Part shown: positions 1 through 13,559 of the stretch, piece by piece
Position numbering within the stretch: the first letter of the stretch is position 1
Layout: the number at the start of each line of letters is the position of its first letter
Assembly (NCBI RefSeq): GCF_963583255.1
Contig: NC_084807.1
Span: forward strand, 21,849,572 to 21,913,571
Length of the DNA stretch: 64,000 nt
Source: Pyrus communis
Lineage: Eukaryota; Streptophyta; Magnoliopsida; Rosales; Rosaceae
Reading direction: 5' to 3'
Program-made: the position numbers and the translations under genes
The notes under the pieces: generated by a model
The model's database searches: none
What the model was told of the DNA's origin: nothing
Seen by the model: the letters and a program-made list of their open reading frames with translations, nothing else

Positions 1-583
1 AGGATACTAGTAAGTTTAAGATAATTTGTTTGATGATTATCTTGTCAATGCATGCTAGTCATAAAAGAAAAAAATGGTAGTAAGAGACCAACCTAATACA
101 AATCTAAGAGAAATCATCTTATTTTCAACTTTGTCGAATTCATATGAGCTTTGCATTGGACGAAATAAATTAGCACATTACATGAACTCCATAAATGAAG
201 GCCCTCATAACTTGTCCATCCAATATCTTACTTAGGAATAATTGTAAGGGCATCAACTATCCTGAAAGTACGTAGAGCATTGATGGACCGAGATACAGCA
301 GTATGATAATTAAGCATGTGTTAATATTTGTCTGAATTTCTGAGAATGCCAACAAAATGCTTGCACTTTTCAAGTGATACAATGCATTGTTTTGGCATCC
401 ATAAACTTTCCATTGATACCTTTGAGTGGGAGAGCTAAAGTAATTATCACCCATCTTTACCTAATTGCTATATTTGATAGAGTGATGAAGCTCTTAAATA
501 GTTTGTTTGTTTGGCCTCATCAAATATGTCCTTTTTCTTGTAAGATATTTCATTAACACATTTTACACCATGAACGTGTCTAG
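1..583 (+). other. Probable intron or upstream part of the SAMTL-type gene
   Basis: No coding segment is recognisable. An acceptor (tctag) ends at 583, where the first visible exon starts in the middle of a glycine codon, so the gene must continue to the left. The short open frames here are AT-rich and resemble nothing I know. Confidence 0.55.
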
Positions 584-3500
584 GAAGGAGATTCTTTGAA
601 GAACTGGATAGAGATAGTGATGGGCAAGTCACTCTCGAAGATCTCGAAATTGCAATAAGAAAGAGAAAATTGCCACGGAGATATGCTAATGAGTTTATGC
701 GCCGTACTAGACGTCACATATTTTCAAAATCATTTGGTTGGAAACAGTTTTTATCCTTGATGGAACAGAAGGAACCAACCATTCTACGAGCATATACTTC
801 TTTATGCCTGAGCAAGTCTGGAACACTGCAGAAAAGCGAGGTATTGGCCTCACTTAAAAATGCAGGACTTCCAGCTAATGAAGACAATGCTGTTGCTATG
901 ATGCGGTTTCTCAATGGTGATACAGAAGGTTCTATATCTTATGGACATTTCAGGAATTTTATGCTCTTACTCCCGTCTGATAGACTTCAAGATGATCCTC
1001 GGTAAGATGGATTTTTCATTCAGTTAGTTTCCCTTTTAAGTTCAGCTGATGTCAGACTGGTTTTTCTGTTGAAACCTTCCATGGTTGGTTCCTGGATATA
1101 GTGTTGTTATAGCATGGAGTTTGATTCAAGTATTGATTATTTGTTTTCTTTCATTCTGGGTCTGAAATGGTAACTGTTCCATTCTTGGTAATTGATACAT
1201 TTATGCGGAGAATGAATTTTTAATGAATTAGTAAAGCAGAATAAATTGAAATTCAGAAATAATATCCATGTATATTTAAGAAATTCCCATTTGGCTAGTG
1301 TTCACAAGTTAGTAGGATACTCCTAGCTGATAGTAATTTCTTTCAAAATACATACAGGAGTATCTGGTTTGAAGCTGCAACCGTTGTTGCCGTTGCTCCA
1401 CCAGTGGAAATACCTGCTGGAAGCGTACTACGGTCTGCATTAGCAGGGGGGCTTGCTTGTGCTCTATCTACTTCTTTAATGCACCCAGTTGATACTATTA
1501 AGGCAAATTTTTTGTACTAGGAACTTGTACTCATGTACTCGGAGTTAAAAATTTCTGTAATCGGTGATGCTTCTCTTTAGTCTTCTATCCTAAAATGCAT
1601 CATTTTTTTACGTTTGGCAGACTCAAGTACAAGCATCAACATTGACATTCCCTGAAATTATTTCCAAGCTTCCACAGCTTGGAGTGCGGGGATTATACAG
1701 GGGCTCAATTCCTGCAATTCTTGGACAGTTTTCAAGGTTTTTTTTTCTGCCCCCTTCCCAACCATAATATTATAAAGATGAATTAGCTATTTTAGCTAAA
1801 TTTTGTGTAATTCTCCACCTTCTGGCTGATTTGTTATCGTCGCATTACAGTCATGGCTTGCGAACTGGGATTTTTGAGGCAAGTAAACTTGTGTTGATAA
1901 ATGTTTCTCCAACACTCCCGGATATACAGGTACTGATTGGTATTTTACTATATGTTTTGTTGTTTTTCCTCTCTCGTTGGGGACTAGCATCATACTTCCA
2001 TTATGCCTCTGAAAATCAAAATACATTGATATCTATTTAAGCGAATGCAGGCTCATTTTGTCTGTTCATTCTTTTCATTCGTTCTAAAGATATTAAATTA
2101 TAGTTTATTTCTATCTCTCCACAATTCTCAAGAAGACTTCATCTACTTAAAATTACTGCTTTTCCATCTTAAGTAAGTACTAAGAAGTAAGAACAGCTTC
2201 TTAAAGAAGTAATTAACCATCCTACTTTGTAGTCTGAAAAAAAAAGTTAAGTGTCATGTCTTTTACTTTTTTCCTTCTTCGTATGATTACAACTATATCA
2301 GATAGCATGGTGTTTGCTACCCAAAGTAAAAAAGTAATAAGTATGGCTCTGTTAGAGCAACTTCAACTGGTAGTTTCCCTATCCTTATGCAAACATTAGT
2401 ACCCTTTGAAAATGGTTCTCGTGCTGTTGCTGGCTTGCTCCCCCCTCCCTCCCCTTCATTCTCCCCTTCGAGCATGTGCTATGCCCAATCAAAACAACTG
2501 AATTTAAAGTCTGTTGTAGTTCCAATAAGGGAAATATGAATTTGACGTGGGTGGCAACGGGTCTGTCTGATGCATCTGCCACTCTTTTTTATTAATTCTG
2601 TTTTGAAACAGTATAAAATTTATGTTTTGGCATCTTAATAGGTTCAATCTATAGCATCATTCTGTAGCACATTTTTGGGAACAGCAGTGCGAATTCCTTG
2701 TGAGGTGTTAAAGCAGCGGTGTCAGGCTGGCCTTTTTGACAATGTCGGGGAGGCTCTTGTGGGCACTTGGAACCAAGATGGTCTTAAGGGTTTCTTTCGT
2801 GGGACTGGTGCCACTCTTTGCCGTGAAGTTCCGTTTTATGTCGCTGGCATGGGGCTGTATGCTGAATCCAAAAAGGTAAGTATTTTCATATGGAACCTTC
2901 CTTTCTAGGCACAAAATTTATCTTCCTCTCTTATTTACCTTTTGAACGTGCAACTCTAAGATCAGGGTTCTTTAACCTAAACATGAAGCCTGCTGCTCAA
3001 ATTGCCTAAGTTGCATCCCTAAGATACGAACTAAAAAAGTTACAATTTTCATTTTGGGAGAAGGCAAAGTTTGGCTACAATATGTTCATCTTTTTTATAG
3101 AACTACCTAGCAAAACTGGAAAAGGAAGATTTTAAAATTTAATATGACTCGACACAACTCATGCCCAAATACAAGTTACCACGGCATTTTGTGGCGATGA
3201 TGATAGCTAACAGCTGTGCGTTAATGCCATGCGTTCTGGGATTTGGCTTTCGTCTTCTAAAGTGTTGTTCCACTGCTAAATCCTGTTCTTCATATCAACA
3301 ATTAATTATTTATTTTTAACATGCTTATCTTGTTTTGAGTGTAATTAATATGTATATATATAACGGTAATTAGTGTGATAATAATTTTGATATGTTTTCA
3401 TTAGTTGACTGTTTTTCTGTTTTAGGCTGCCCAGCAATTTTTAGGGCGGGATCTGGAACCTTGGGAAACAATTGCGGTTGGGGCATTATCTGGCGGGTTA

Positions 3501-3776
3501 GCAGCTGTTGTCACCACACCGTTTGATGTGATGAAAACAAGAATGATGACCGCTCCACCGGGTCGACCTGTGTCAATGTCAATAGTGGCCTTCTCTATAC
3601 TACGGCACGAGGGACCGCTTGGCTTATTCAAAGGAGCGCTACCCAGGTTTTTTTGGATTGCTCCGTTGGGTGCCATGAACTTTGCAGGCTATGAGCTTGC
3701 TAGGAAGGCCATGGACAAAAATGAGGAGCCAAACAGCGAGCAGCTCCAACAAAAGAAGGTGGCCGGTGGCGGATAA
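584..3776 (+). CDS. SAMTL: EF-hand mitochondrial carrier, SAMTL-type (3' part; 5' end outside window)
   Basis: Partial gene. Visible exons are 584-1001, 1358-1502, 1621-1736, 1851-1929, 2642-2875 and 3426-3776, giving 446 residues in one frame to TAA at 3774-3776. The first visible exon encodes a canonical EF-hand loop, DRDSDGQVTLED, followed by a second degenerate EF-like segment. The rest is a mitochondrial carrier fold with the three family signatures PVDTIK, PCEVLK and PFDVMK, one per repeat. From memory, the order and wording match the Arabidopsis S-adenosylmethionine transporter-like protein (At2g35800) very closely, so this is probably an inner-membrane or plastid-envelope carrier with a regulatory N-terminus; the substrate is inferred only from that name. 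The intron after 1502 begins GC, not GT. Positions 1-583 read as intron or upstream gene body. The Arabidopsis neighbour of this carrier is, as I recall, a ureidoglycolate hydrolase-like gene, and such a gene also occurs here at 28 kb. Confidence 0.88.
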
Positions 3777-5690
3777 GTTCGTTTTTCTTTGAAGTAATGA
3801 GATTACTATCAACCGCACCGTCTCCCAGTTGTTTTGAAATTAAAGCAATTATATACTGCCGGAAATTTTCGACTTTTTTTTTCCCACATTTACCGGCAGC
3901 ATTTGCTTGAAATTTCCATCCGACCTTTTTGCTTCGTGGGTCAGAAATTGTACTTGCCCAGTTCCATAGGTTATGTTTTGAACTTTTTTGGTCTTCCGGC
4001 GACGACACTGGAAATGCCGTCGACGTTATTTTGTACTTAATGAATTATACACAGTTTTGTACGCTCTGTGCAGTTTGTACCGTCATTCTCTCTCCGTTTT
4101 ACATTTAACCAGAATGTCTAAATGTACATGCCATTTTCCATAAGTGATGGTTTTCTTTTATCGCTCTATCTGTTTCCTTTTGTACGGACTAGTATATACT
4201 CATGACGAGTGTGTTCGAAAATTCAAGATTACATCAATGTGTGATATACATTGCAGATTGAACTAGTAAATTTTACCCGCACGTTGTTGCGGAAGCGAAA
4301 ATATAACTATAGACTATATTTTTAACATATAAATAACCAAAGACTAAGATAAATATTAAGTAGAAAATGGAGCAAATATTTTTACAAAGCTGTCTAAGTT
4401 TATGTAACTTACAGAAAAGACATTGTGAAATGCCTTGTCATTGATATACAAAAATGGCTAGTCAAGTATTCCTCATTGACAGTTACTTGAACATAGAATA
4501 TCCCATAAGAGCACATTTTCCTTGAAGCAGTCACTGCATATAAAACAATTTGGATCATCAGGAAAAAAAAAAAAAAAAAAAAAAGGTTACAACTGAAACA
4601 AAATGTTAATACAGTTGTAATTAATTAGCAGTAATACTTTACATGAATGAATTGGACAGACGATGGCAAACTATGATATCAATAAATGAAAAAAAAAAAT
4701 TCAACAGCCATCATTTATATACAGGAATAATAAAAATCCATTTGCATTAGCTCTGGATCAAGATCAACTCAAGGCTACAAAAATTTTAAACCCAAGATTC
4801 AGATCGCATTATTCAACCCCAAAAGCCAAATAGTACATTTAACCGACTCAACACAATGGATGGCATAAATCAAATATAGGAAATCATACTCAACCAGCAT
4901 TGCAGAAAGGAACACTGTAGCTTATATACATTCTCAATGTCCTCAGCAAGTCCTCTCTCCAATGGCTCAGCAATCTACAAAAGGTTTTTAGAAGATTATA
5001 ATTTAAAAACTGAATCACATAAAATTTCTGAAATTAGGTTGCTTCTTACCATAGTTATTTTATTCTTCTTATTGGATGTTTCAGCAAAAGCCACCCAAAA
5101 ACAAATACCCGAGCACTCGAGCTGAGTTTTGAAAGAGAAGTCGAGCTAGAATCCTAGAAGCCGTCGCCGGCCAATTGAATCATCAGAGATAAGGCAAGGA
5201 TGAGTGGGTATTTTAGATAGAGAATCAAGCGACTGGATATTTCGATATGCCGTTGGAGATTGGAACGATCTGGATGAATTTTGGTTTCGGGATTCTAAGG
5301 TTGGATGAACGCAGGGTTTTTTTTTTTCATTTCAGGAGAGATGAAGCAAATGAAAGCAATTGGAAGCAATTGGAAGCCACTGGAAGCAAATGGAAATCCT
5401 GACACTACGGGCCAAATGATCCCGATGACGAACACGTGGAACTAACACGCAGCAGCAGATAAAAGTGGAAGAAGCTGGAACCCTAGAAAACACAACACGC
5501 ACGCACGGATGGAAAGAAAAATGAGAGAGGGGCAAAATGGCCAATTCACCATTCAACCCCACTAAAGCTGAAAAAACATGAAGAGAAAGAGGGGCAAAAC
5601 CGGTGGAGCACTGTTAATGAACAGTAGTTTTCACCGGGTTTTAGTATATATAAAATGTTCGCTATAGAATCCTCATTAAAATAGTGGGTG
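3777..5690. other. 3' flank of the carrier gene; no gene seen
   Basis: The first few hundred bases are presumably 3' UTR. A 22-base A tract lies at about 4562-4583. A purine-rich stretch at 5335-5400 repeats the words gaagca and attgga in near tandem. Open frames here have no recognisable domains. I see no gene or intact element. Confidence 0.5.
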
Positions 5691-5699
5691 GAGCATACA

Positions 5700-6115
5700 A
5701 TGCAATGTGTTGGTGCATAAAAACGGGTCGGTCTTGGTCCAATGTAAATCCGACCGTAAATTACTCATATGCACGAGAACACAAAGATATATCGTGGTTC
5801 ACCTCAAATTGGGGTCACGTTCACACTGGTGTTGATATGGTTTCACCATGTAAATTGGAGGGTTACAATGCGCATGGAGGCTATAGAGGCTAGAATTTGC
5901 TCTCCTTGCCCTCCATCTAAAGTGAGGGTGAACCATGAAGGATCCTTTTATAGTATAAAAGTTTCTGCATCTCTTACATGAATCATGGGCTAAGTAATGA
6001 GACCCAAATACTAAGGCCCAATATATGGTACAATAGACTACATATTTGTATGCCTGGACGCGAACTCCGGGAATACTGTGTGCATACTATACATTGACGT
6101 GTAGTCTACGCAACA
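5700..6115 (-). repeat. Possible short LTR/TRIM remnant
   Basis: Read on the minus strand, the block starts TGTTGCG near 6115, carries a TATAAAAGG box near 5950 and ends near 5700, an LTR-like layout of roughly 415 bp. The word ATACA occurs immediately right of the block (6116-6120) and at 5695-5699, one base short of a perfect flanking duplication. No internal domain or second LTR is seen. The assignment is tentative. Confidence 0.35.
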
Positions 6116-6260
6116 ATACAGAGAAATAAGAACGTCAAATGTAAGAGTAAGGATCAATTAGCTCTTAATTTAGTACTTCTTTGTCAAAGTTAGAAGTTGA
6201 AGGGGTGCCTTCGGGAAAATGGACACAGTAGTGAACGTTTGTTGTCAGCTCATGGCTTAA

Positions 6261-6588
6261 GAGCATCTCCAAATAAATGCCAAATGTTAATTTGATGGCT
6301 GATGTGGCAATATTAGATTTTATCTTTTTCCAACTGATATGTTTTTTTGTTATAATTAATATTTGTAGGACTCATCTTAAATAGAAATCAATTAAAATAT
6401 AGTTTCAAGATCTATAATTAGTGCATTAATGGGACCTACACAATAAAGTAATTAAAAATTATTTAACATCACATTTTCTCATATGTGAATCCACACAGGA
6501 TTAATATATCGGTTGGAGCTTGCCCCTACCTTCAAATTTGATTACATGACGTTCCACTTAAGATTTAACATCTCATTTGGAGATGTTC
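6261..6588. mobile_element. PIF/Harbinger-like MITE with TAA duplication
   Basis: The 328-bp element has inverted ends: GAGCATCTCCAAA at the left and TTTGGAGATGTTC at the right. TAA flanks it on both sides (6258-6260 and 6589-6591). A 3-bp TAA/TTA target and GAGCATCTCC-type ends are typical of plant Tourist-like MITEs. It has no coding capacity. Confidence 0.72.
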
Positions 6589-7181
6589 TAAGGTGTTGGG
6601 TTAACTCCCAATTTAATTACCATCGTTAAGTTTGGAACCCTCAGCAGACTGCCGGTGACCCCAAGTTAGAATCTCCTCTTGTTAATGCAAGAAAAGAGAT
6701 TAAGTATTTCTCGGCCACAACCAAATGAAAAGCAATACGGTTGAACCTACAATGCTGTCACGTCTTCATAAGATTACAGGCATGGAGAGCGCTTGAAGGT
6801 TTCAGGCATAAAATTGAACCAGAATCAGGCTCTACAAGAGCCTCCCCTCACAAATCCAATGGAATACAAAGAAATCGATACGAAAACTACATTCGACTCA
6901 TTTGTAAATGGAGAAACATTGAATATATAAACAAAGCTCTGAATGTAACAGAAAGCATTCCACAAATCCGGATACTGCCATTATGTAAATGTAACGAGAT
7001 GCATTCGCCTACTGGAAAACAAGCCCTCTTGACGGGGTTCTATTGAAGCTCAAATTCTTCAAACCGAAAGTAACCAGATTACAAAGAAAATCATTTTGGT
7101 TATCCTCATTATTAAACAGAAGGGGGAAACACGACGCGACCATTCCAGAAATATTGCCAAATAGTGAAACCTTGGATGTTA
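6589..7181. other. 3' flank of ATP synthase subunit d gene
   Basis: This stretch lies downstream of the minus-strand stop codon and probably includes its 3' UTR. No separate gene is seen. Confidence 0.5.
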
Positions 7182-7721
7182 TCAATAGCCCCAGTAGTCA
7201 TTTCGGATTTCATCATCGAATTTCTTCTTCAGCTCGGGATGCTTCTCAAAGTACTCATCTGCGGTCATGGTGCTTATCTTTTTCTGTTCACATAAAAACA
7301 ATTGCTGTGAGAAACTGTATATTCTACAAGTACGAAGTCACATAAGACTATTTCTTTCCATTACCTTCAACTCTTGCACTTCAACTATCTCTTTCTCCAA
7401 ACGCTCCGACTCCTTTAAAGATTTCTCCTCGGCTTCCTTTAGTTCCACCAACTGTACTCCACAGAAACATAACACCTCAGAAAGTTAGACTGAAGGACAG
7501 ATGAAGATAGAGATAAACAGATAAACAGAGAGACAGCAAGAAAGAGATAACTAACCAATTGATCAAACTTAGGCTTGTACTGAGGTGTGACTGTGTCTAC
7601 ATACTTTGGGATTTCAACGCCTGCACCAATTTTGTTGTTTTACTTTTAGATAAGAAATATGCATACGAAAGTGACAATATAAATAAGCAAACTAAACAAG
7701 GCTAAATGCTAATACTCCGGC

Positions 7722-7769
<48 letters not shown>

Positions 7770-8858
7770 GTATACACTATACACCCATCATTCTTGTCAA
7801 CTCAGCTAACTACACAAGTTTGATAAACACCAACTCATCAAGAAAGAGTGTCTGATTTTATATCGTTAATCAAGCACTGAAAGTATCGTGGTTACTAAAT
7901 ATATGAGAATAGAACCACAAATTCAAATTTAAACAATAGCACTACAACGTCTTCTTTATTGGGCACAAGATATTTCTCAAAAGACTACAAATCGTTATCA
8001 AATACCACGTGCCAAGTTTTCAGCTCAAAGCAAGATGCAATTGCATGAAACAAAACAAAATAACACAGGCATTACACTTGTTGAATGCATCCATTCATCA
8101 AGTCAGAAGACATACTGTCATAAGCCTCCTTGTACATATCCACCAACCGAGACCCGATTCCTTTCCTGTAGTACTCCCAGTCTATGGGTTCAGGCTCCTG
8201 CACAAAATGAGAAGTGGGAATCAGAAAATATATTGAAAATCATTACAGTAATGTCAAAAAAGTGAAATAAATGCAACTATAGGCGCAATAGAAATCTTCA
8301 CAAAAACACAATTGTGTGAAAACCCATACATAATTTGCCATTTCGACACAATTTCCCATATAATTAGTTGCTATATACAAAATTTCCAATCCCAATTATC
8401 CGAGGCCATCGATTCAAATCAAATTTAACAGCTTAAAAGGCTTACACCAAAAATTCATATCAGTATTCAGCATAGAAGTAATGAAATCTGACAAATTCGA
8501 ACCCGCCCATTTTACAAATCAATCAAATAATACATAACAAACAAACAAAAATCCCTAATTTAACAAAATACAATCAAATCAGTAAAACCCAGATGAACAA
8601 ACTAAGAAATGAAGCAAAAAACAGCTAGAAATCAAAGAGATCTTAGAAAAAACGATGAGAGAGATTGAGAGATGGGTTCGTAGGGACCTGGCTGAACTTG
8701 GTCTGGAGGGTAGTGTTGACCTCGTCGAAGGCGCGACGAAGAGAGGCGAACTCTTTGCGAGCCTCATCGGAGACGAGGAGCTTGGCCATGCCCTCCCAGT
8801 CGATGTTCCTCGAGGCCTTGAAAGCCACATCGGCCACTTTCTTCCCGGCGCCGCTCAT
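7182..8858 (-). CDS. ATPQ: ATP synthase subunit d, mitochondrial
   Basis: Five exons read on the minus strand: 8858-8688, 8197-8116, 7620-7556, 7451-7365 and 7283-7182. They total 507 bp and encode 168 residues, the usual length of the plant protein. The N-terminus begins MSGAGKKVADVAFKAS, the middle has EPEPIDWEYYRKGIGS, and the end is KKKFDDEIRNDYWGY, all characteristic of plant subunit d. The protein belongs to the peripheral stalk of mitochondrial F1Fo ATP synthase and helps hold the F1 head against rotation. The long middle section is charged and helical as expected. All junctions are GT-AG and phases agree. Intron 2 carries a CT microsatellite. No presequence is visible, as is normal for this subunit. 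FMC1, an assembly factor of the same complex, is encoded at 41.7 kb. Confidence 0.96.
7729..7769. repeat. (CT)n microsatellite in an ATP synthase d intron
   Basis: About 20 uninterrupted TC/CT units lie between exons 2 and 3 of the subunit d gene. Confidence 0.95.
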
Positions 8859-10769
8859 TTTCTCTCTCGCTTTCTCGCTGGCCAAACAAATATGGAATCA
8901 GATGATCGGATGCCCCTTTTGTTGCTGTTCCTGTTGCTGCTGCTTCGGCCGAAGGGGAAACGCGTTACACTCTCTATAGTTCTGGTGGCTTTTGGGTTTG
9001 GAGTTGTAGGCCATGGGCTTTGTTTCTTGTTATTTGGGCCTGGAGGCTTAGTTGTGGTTGTGGTTGTGGTTGGTTGGTGATTAATTGGGCTTCTAAAGCC
9101 CAAATATTTTTAGCAAATGTTTGACCCAAAAAAATAGATTGGACCTACTATCCCCCATAAACATGACCGGCCCGCTATATTCTTATATTAAAAGAGAATT
9201 TTTGCTTACCACCGTAACTATAGTATATGTTCATCACACCTTTAATCATTTGTCACGTGTCAAATTAGTTAGAGCATATATGGTTTTGATATAGGATGAA
9301 CGAGCACTTACGAAATGATATGCTTTTGATATTGTGATTGTAGACAAATTGGTTAGAGCATCGTCTTTCTACTGTCTAGAGATAGAATACATGAAAAACA
9401 AAGAACATAAGCTTGAGTTTTTACATGGATGTTGTTCATTTTTATCTTCAAATCATAGTTAGATACGTATACAGAAATACAAAAGCAACCTATTAATCAT
9501 AGAAGTCGGTATTAATATGATTTAAAGTTATTCCTCTCTAGTTGTAAGCTCTTAGCTTTGAATCTCTCTTGTATAATTAGTTTGATACTAAATTATGATA
9601 AACTTACCGTGTTGCTTAGTCCAAATTCTTCTGCCACCACCAAGTATTTTCCAATCAGAATTGGTGAGTCTAAGTCATGATATTGGTCTTGATCTTTGGT
9701 TCACCTGAGGCACGAGGCAAGTCAACTAGTCAAGATTCAAAATCCAGTCCAATAAAACGGTGGCAGTCATCTGGTGACTATGATCAATGCATCCCAGCTC
9801 ACCAAGTCATTAGTTCCTTCGACATCAAGCTCGTGTGCAGTTTGTTCTAATAAGTAAACACTTGTAATAGTGTCTCAATCTTTCAGTCTCATCAGTCACA
9901 ACAGAGGGATGTGGGGAAGAAGGTAGGTGGAAGTTGCTATGATTTCACAACAGAGGGACATGGGGAAGAAGGTTGGTAAAGCGTTTGTAAATGGGTTTTC
10001 TAGTCTGAACTCAAGGCTCGTAAACTTATAAACGATAAAAGAAGAAAAAATTATTACATAACGAAAGGTACTCTAACATAAGAACAAATCAAATTGTTAA
10101 CTTAAAACTTTTTCCTGACGGCATTGTTTAAGGATAAAGACGGTTGTACTCGACCCAGGCTTTTAGTTTCTTAATTTGTTTGGCCTTTGGCCGCCATGTA
10201 ACACTAGAAAAAGAAAAAACACTTACAAAAGAAATGCATGATAAAAAATTCAGAGTAATTAAGAAGCGGAAACTCTAGGAGACAAAATGTTAATTACGCG
10301 AGTCTAGCTCATTAGATTTAGTTAACTTATTTTAAATTAGGGTTTCTTGTAATCATATAACTTAGAATGTATAGCCTACCATGTAAGTAACGTAAACTTA
10401 TATATATATGCTTCTTCATGAAGAAAGAGAAACACAATTCAATAATTCACACAAACTTTAGCACGCAATTTCGTAAGTGATCGTACATCCTATTCCTATG
10501 TTGAAGTCAACCCCAAAGAATTTGAGAAACAGAACTGCAATTGCTTACAATCTTTTTCATCATGATTCGAGGTACCAAAAATATGTGCTAGTGATAATGA
10601 AACATGTCTCTGAATACCGATGGGCCAAAAGGATCTTCGTGAACAACGTTGGCATGTTATAGCCGGCAATTAAGGTACAAGACTTTGAATAATGAAGGTT
10701 GGTGGTCCTTAGTTCCCGGCCTATGGCTACCCTTGTAGTCTCTTCTCCCTTGTCATCAACTGATGAATG
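8859..10769. other. Upstream of ATP synthase d; intergenic without recognised gene
   Basis: The first 100-200 bp are the presumed 5' UTR and promoter of the minus-strand subunit d gene. A TTGTGG simple repeat lies near 9049-9075. A 28-base word beginning cacaacagaggga is repeated at about 9897 and 9949. The open frame near 10477-10662 has no recognisable domain. Confidence 0.45.
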
Positions 10770-11059
10770 CACTACAAAAAATATGGGCACTGTACACAAT
10801 AAATTATCTGTGCCATTTGAGGCCAAAGAGCACCAACATATGTGCTCATAGACCAATAACAACAGTGTAGCAACTATATTTGTATATGTGCCCTCTATGG
10901 GTGTTACCTTTGATTAGAGGGCACGATATGACTATTGGTGCTCAAAGGGTTGAGCACAGATAAGAGATTTTTTCTGCCCTGCTCTGACACCTATGTTAGA
11001 TGACACTTCAAATTCATGTTAGCACAATTTTATAATTGTGCCCTATGAGTTAAATCAAG
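10770..11059 (+). mobile_element. Terminus of a CACTA (En/Spm) transposon, truncated
   Basis: The block starts CACTACAAAAAAT, the diagnostic end of plant CACTA elements. Short direct and inverted words such as gagcac, gtgctc and gggcac follow, as in subterminal repeats. No matching terminus (TTTTTTGTAGTG) was found in the window, so only one end remains. It abuts the inverted-repeat element at 11060. Confidence 0.55.
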
Positions 11060-11168
11060 GTTCAAAAAGACGCTAGGCACTAGTCGGCGGCAAGAAGGGG
11101 CCTAGCGCCTAGACGGATTTAAGTTAATTTAATATAAAATTTAAATTTATTATATAAATAATATGTTT

Positions 11169-11213
<45 letters not shown>

Positions 11214-11734
11214 ATGTTATGGTTTTTAATATAAATGGTCTTAAAAGGAAAAGGAATAATAAAACAATACAAAAATATTTAAAAGGTCAAAAAATAATGA
11301 TTGATTTGGATGAGAAAAGAAACAAAAGAATATTGACCCAAAAAAAAAAAAACAAACAGAAATACAAGAACATAAAATAGTGAAAACGTGGAACCAAACA
11401 GGAGTGGTGGGACCATAAAGACCACATTTGTCGATTTAAATTGAAAGAAAAAAAAAAAGATGGACCCCACCAATCATCTTCTTCCTCTCGACTATGCAAC
11501 CTGACCTTTCTAGATTCAAATTTTTTCCTGCTTTTGGTGTCTTCAAATACGGCCGACTAGACTCCGCCCAGCCCCGTCCAGCCCCATGCAGACCTGCATA
11601 GCTCCGCCTAGACCCACCTAATCCCACCCAACGTCCGTATAATATTTTCTCCGATTTTGCAACCGATAACGAGTTAATCGGGGCGGTTGGTCTCCGCCTA
11701 GCTCCTAGGCGCCACCTAGGCCGATTTTTAGAAC
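11060..11734. mobile_element. Inverted-repeat element with GTTC...GAAC ends
   Basis: The left end gttcaaaaagacgctaggca and the right end (reverse complement gttctaaaaatcggcctagg) match imperfectly over about 40 bp and share GCCTAGGCGCC-type words. The interior holds an (AT)n run at about 11175-11210 and no gene. No convincing target duplication was resolved, so the superfamily is not assigned. Confidence 0.55.
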
Positions 11735-13004
11735 ACAAAGTTAAATATTAAAAAAAACATCATCGTAACACCTTACAACTTGAAACAAACATTTGAAAAC
11801 ACCAGATTAGAATAGGAAAATATTGCTCAGTTTCTCTTCTTGACATATCAGACTCAACCAAGTAATCAACACTATAAATTAAAGAAAAAACAAGGCAACA
11901 ATGTCAAACGTATATTCTTCCTTTCAGCCATTCATCATTCGGTGGAGGCGTCTATGCTCCATGCGCCTTCCTTAGGAGTACCATGCACAGCTTTACGCGT
12001 GCGATTACGACCACCGCTTGCAGCTGCACCAGGGGTTTTAGAATCCGTTTTGGGTCCAAAACAAAATCAATTTCAGCAATTCAAAAGCCCAAAAAGAGCT
12101 ACAAAGGTAAGGATTCAAAATATACATTCCTCAGGGCCATTGGGCGGTCGGTGACAGCCTAAAATCAGCCTGAAACTTGCGGGCCTCACCGGAAATCTGG
12201 GGAATTTCTTCCGAGTTGAAATTGCATCCAACCATAAACAAATTAGGCGTGCAGTGCACAAAAAAGTCTCTAAACAACCTAGAGAACCTAACTAAGGTGT
12301 TCCCGACAGGGGTGGGCCCCGCTAGCAGCGGTTTGTCAGCCACCCAATGCACTCCAGTGGCTACATTTTCAATCCGATGGTTGGTTTTCACGGATCGTTG
12401 GTTGATCCAACAGTCCAGATTCAAATTTGATTTTTTTAAATATGTTATTTTAAAATACATTGAATCCAACAGCTGAGATCGAATATAATCAAATCTAACA
12501 GTAAAAAAAAAAAAAAGATCTAACGGCCCAAATTTAAATCCAACGGCTAAAATAATTTAAAAAAAATTATTTAACTCAAAATTCACCCAAAAACTCTATA
12601 AATACCTATGTATTTGTTCCAACACAAAACTCAAATTTCTCTTACAATTCTTCCAATTTATCTTTCTACTATTTCTTTCCATTTCCAAATTGAGCAGGAA
12701 ATCTTGGACGCTCGATGAAATAATCTTTCATCATTTGGTCATGACACTCTTCTCTATCACATTACACATATAAACGCCCCGTGACAGAACCACGATGACT
12801 AATTTCGCCATGGTGCTCAGATTGCATAAACGAGTTGATAAGTTCAACTTCAGCATTGAACAATTTTGCATCTTCAATCTCGATCCTTGCTTTGTATTGT
12901 GCCATCTGCATTGCCATGCTACGCCTTCTTCTATCACCCATTGATGAGATATTGAGGATTTTTAGGAAACAAATACTCTTTGAAAGTTGAAATATTGGTG
13001 AATA

Positions 13005-13210
13005 TAGAGGATGATTGAAGGTTGAAGGGTTGTGTGATCAACAAATATTGGACATATGTTTATATAGAGGATGATTGATGAAAGTTGACCGGTTGGTGAA
13101 AGTTGAAAGTTTGGTGTTGAACAGTTGGTGAATTGAAAATTTGGTGTTGAAAGGTTGGTGAATTGAAAGTTAGCTCAGGGTTGAAAGATTGGTAAAAGTT
13201 GAAGGGTTGC
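13005..13210. repeat. Degenerate GTTGAAAG/TTGGTGA minisatellite
   Basis: The words gttgaaag, attggtga and tttggtg recur at irregular spacing across this stretch. It looks like a decayed minisatellite inside the larger mobile-element-like region. Confidence 0.6.
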
Positions 13211-13559
13211 TTTGTGGAAAATTTAGTGATTTTTCAATATTTATTGGAATTAAAATTTTTTTAGATTAAAATGTTCATAAAATTAATACGATAGTCTACA
13301 TATTTATTTATTTTTTTAAGAAATTTAATTTAAGAAAAAAATAGCCTAAGTTCATTCTTTAATAATCCCGGGCTAAAATTTTAGGCCAGAACGGTTGGAG
13401 CAGAAAAACTATTTCTGGGCTAAAAGCTAAATTTTCTAGGCTAAAATATTTGGCTTTTAGCCTAACCATTGGAGACAGTCTAACAGTGTTTAATTGTTAG
13501 AAAACAAAAATTATGACAAATTTTTCTTTTGTAATTTTCAAGTTGTTAAAAAAAAACAT

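Noticed and set aside
4260..4310. Helitron-like palindrome (acccgcacgttgttgcgg)
   Set aside because: A single short hairpin without a CTRR end or TC start placed correctly; not enough to call.
5332..5562. 76-residue minus-strand frame
   Set aside because: No homology recognised, no plausible splice context, and sequence made of gaagca/ggaa repeats.
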